Source of the DNA: Kosakonia sp. BYX6
Lineage (GTDB): Bacteria > Pseudomonadota > Gammaproteobacteria > Enterobacterales > Enterobacteriaceae
Assembly (NCBI RefSeq): GCF_038449125.1
Contig: NZ_CP151800.1
Location: forward strand, 2,266,406-2,330,405
Length of the DNA stretch: 64,000 nucleotides
Direction of reading: 5' to 3'
Below the pieces are notes generated by a model. The model searched no databases, had not been told where the DNA came from, and saw only the letters and a program-made list of their open reading frames with translations. Positions 62,368 to 64,000 of the stretch are shown piece after piece (within the stretch, counting starts at the first letter, position 1; each line of letters opens with the position of its first letter). Both the position numbers and the translations under genes were made by a program.

Positions 62368-63909
62368 ATGCGTCTCGAAGTGTTTTGTGAAGACCGTCTT
62401 GGTCTGACTCGTGAATTACTTGATCTGCTGGTGCTGCGCGGCATTGATTTACGCGGGATAGAAATCGACCCTGTCGGGCGTATTTACCTCAATTTCGCCG
62501 CACTGGAATTCAACACCTTTAGCAGCCTGATGGCAGAAATCCGCCGCATCCCAAGCGTTACTGATGTTCGCACGGTGCTGTGGATGCCTTCCGAACGCGA
62601 GCACCGCGCGCTCAGCGCATTGCTTGAAGCGTTGCCGGAGCCGGTTTTATCGCTGGATATGAAAAGCAAAATCGAGCTGGCGAACCCGGCGAGTTGCCAG
62701 CTTTTCGGCCAGGATCTGGACAAATTACGCAACCATAACGCCATTCAACTGATTGCCGGTTTTAACTTCCAGCGCTGGCTGGACGGCAACCCGCATAGCT
62801 CGCATAACGAACATGTGGTGATCAGTGGGCAAAATTTCCTGATGGAGATTACCCCGGTGCATCTGGAAGGGGAAAGCGGCGAGCCGGTGCTGACAGGTGC
62901 GGTGGTGATGTTGCGTTCCACCGTGCGGATGGGGCGGCAGTTGCAAAACCTCAGCCAGCAGGATGTCAGCGCGTTCAGCCAGATTGTCGCCGTCAGCCCG
63001 AAAATGCGCCAACTTCTTGAACAGGCGCGGAAACTGGCAACGTTGACCGCACCGTTGTTGATCACTGGCGATACCGGCACAGGAAAAGATTTGCTGGCGC
63101 ACGCCTGCCATCTTGCCAGCCCACGCGCGGCGAAACCGTACCTGGCGCTGAACTGCGCGTCTATCCCTGAAGAGTCGGTGGAAAGCGAACTGTTTGGTCA
63201 CGCGCCGGAAGGGAAAAAGGGCTTCTTTGAGCAAGCCAACGGCGGCTCGGTGCTGCTGGATGAAATCGGCGAGATGTCGCCGCGTATGCAGGTGAAACTG
63301 CTGCGTTTCCTGAATGACGGGACATTCCGCCGCGTTGGAGAAGATCATGAAGTGCACGTTGATGTGCGCGTGATTTGTGCCACGCAGCGTAACCTGGTGG
63401 AGTTGGTGCAAAAAGGGCTGTTCCGCGAGGATCTCTATTATCGCCTGAATGTGTTGACGCTAAATCTCCCACCTCTGCGCGACCGCCCGCAAGACATCAT
63501 GCCGCTGACCGAACTGTTTGTTGCCCGTTTCGCGGATGAACAAGGCGTTCCGCGCCCGAAACTCTCACAAGATCTGCATCAGTTGCTGAGCCGTTACAGC
63601 TGGCCGGGCAATGTGCGGCAGCTTAAAAACGCGATTTATCGCGCACTGACGCAACTGGAGGGTTACGAACTGCGGGCGCAGGATATTCAACTGCCGGATT
63701 ACGATGCCGCATCCGTTCCGGTGGGCGAAGATGCGATGGAAGGGTCGCTGGATGATATCACCAGCCGTTTCGAGCGTTCGGTGCTGACGCAGCTTTATCG
63801 TAATTACCCGAGTACGCGCAAGCTGGCCAAGCGTTTGGGTGTTTCGCACACCGCGATAGCCAATAAGTTGCGGGAATATGGGTTAAGCCAGAAGAAAAGC
63901 GAAGAGTAA
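62368..63909 (+). CDS. tyrR: Transcriptional regulator of aromatic amino acid genes TyrR
   Basis: Controls aroF, aroL, tyrP, aroP, mtr and others with tyrosine, phenylalanine or tryptophan as co-effectors. It has 513 residues, as in E. coli. N-terminal ACT domain (about 1-75), PAS domain (about 80-190), AAA+ domain with GDTGTGKD Walker A and GGSVLLDEIGE Walker B, and C-terminal HTH (TRKLAKRLGVSHTAIANKLREYG). The sigma-54 GAFTGA loop is replaced by GHAPEGKKG, as in E. coli TyrR, so it does not activate sigma-54. ATG at 62368 was chosen by match. Confidence 0.98.
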   Translation: MRLEVFCEDRLGLTRELLDLLVLRGIDLRGIEIDPVGRIYLNFAALEFNTFSSLMAEIRRIPSVTDVRTVLWMPSEREHRALSALLEALPEPVLSLDMKSKIELANPASCQLFGQDLDKLRNHNAIQLIAGFNFQRWLDGNPHSSHNEHVVISGQNFLMEITPVHLEGESGEPVLTGAVVMLRSTVRMGRQLQNLSQQDVSAFSQIVAVSPKMRQLLEQARKLATLTAPLLITGDTGTGKDLLAHACHLASPRAAKPYLALNCASIPEESVESELFGHAPEGKKGFFEQANGGSVLLDEIGEMSPRMQVKLLRFLNDGTFRRVGEDHEVHVDVRVICATQRNLVELVQKGLFREDLYYRLNVLTLNLPPLRDRPQDIMPLTELFVARFADEQGVPRPKLSQDLHQLLSRYSWPGNVRQLKNAIYRALTQLEGYELRAQDIQLPDYDAASVPVGEDAMEGSLDDITSRFERSVLTQLYRNYPSTRKLAKRLGVSHTAIANKLREYGLSQKKSEE

Positions 63910-63925
63910 AAAGATGCAGACTCTT

Positions 63926-64000
63926 TGTAGGCCGGATAAGCGTTAGCGCCATCCGGCGATCGAAGCGCCACCGAGCATGTTGCCGGATGGCGGCTGTCGC
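63926..64000. repeat. REP/BIME element after tyrR (cut by window end)
   Basis: GTAGGCCGGATAAGCG...GCGCCATCCGGC followed by an inverted partner GCCGGATGGCGGC. Typical enterobacterial REP pair; the second unit runs past the window end. Confidence 0.85.

Overview
This window is chromosomal core DNA of a member of the Enterobacteriaceae, close to the Enterobacter/Kosakonia/Klebsiella side of the family. Almost every gene is recognisable as the counterpart of an Escherichia coli gene, in the order of the E. coli tdk-adhE-opp-cls-tonB-trp-topA-cysB-acnA-pyrF-rnb-fabI-sap-psp-tyrR region. It differs from K-12 in a few small gene replacements. I cannot fix the genus from this sequence alone. I see no rRNA, tRNA, complete insertion sequence, prophage, CRISPR array or attachment site.

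Layout. 1-10.8 kb: the 3' end of tdk, the fermentative enzyme adhE (reverse), ychE, and the oligopeptide importer operon oppABCDF behind an unusually long leader. 10.8-17.5 kb: envelope genes (yciU, clsA, yciY), an efflux pair (LysE/RhtB type plus EmrE-type SMR) where K-12 has kch, then yciI, tonB with a Fur-type promoter, yciA, yciB, yciC and a YkgJ-like cysteine-cluster protein. 17.7-25.3 kb: ompW, then the complete trp operon on the reverse strand (trpL leader, attenuator, trpEDCBA, TrpR operator, terminator). 25.4-35 kb: rnm, yciO, rluB, btuR, yciK, sohB, yciN, topA, cysB. 35.3-43.6 kb: a run of three very small genes (ymiA, yciX, ymiC types), acnA, ribA, pgpB, lapAB, pyrF-yciH and osmB. 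43.8-51.5 kb: on the reverse strand, yciT, yciZ, the c-di-GMP protein pdeR, rnb, yciW and fabI. 51.6-64 kb: the sapABCDF transporter operon (reverse), pspF divergent from pspABCD, then ycjX-ycjF and tyrR.

How the genes work together. Two dipeptide/oligopeptide-family ABC systems are present (Opp and Sap). The trp operon makes tryptophan from chorismate, while TyrR controls the other aromatic amino acid genes. The psp operon with ycjXF forms an inner-membrane stress module. tonB, ompW, pgpB, lapAB, clsA and yciB/C together make this a region rich in envelope genes. CysB governs sulfur metabolism and probably yciW.

I found no convincing novel multi-gene system. The items most worth a second look are the oppA leader (a short upstream frame with a strong ribosome-binding site that overlaps a start running in frame into oppA), the RhtB-SMR efflux pair at the kch locus, the small membrane-protein cluster after cysB, and a perfect-arm TyrR box before tyrR. 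Starts were chosen by comparison with remembered E. coli proteins plus visible ribosome-binding sites. No database search was run.
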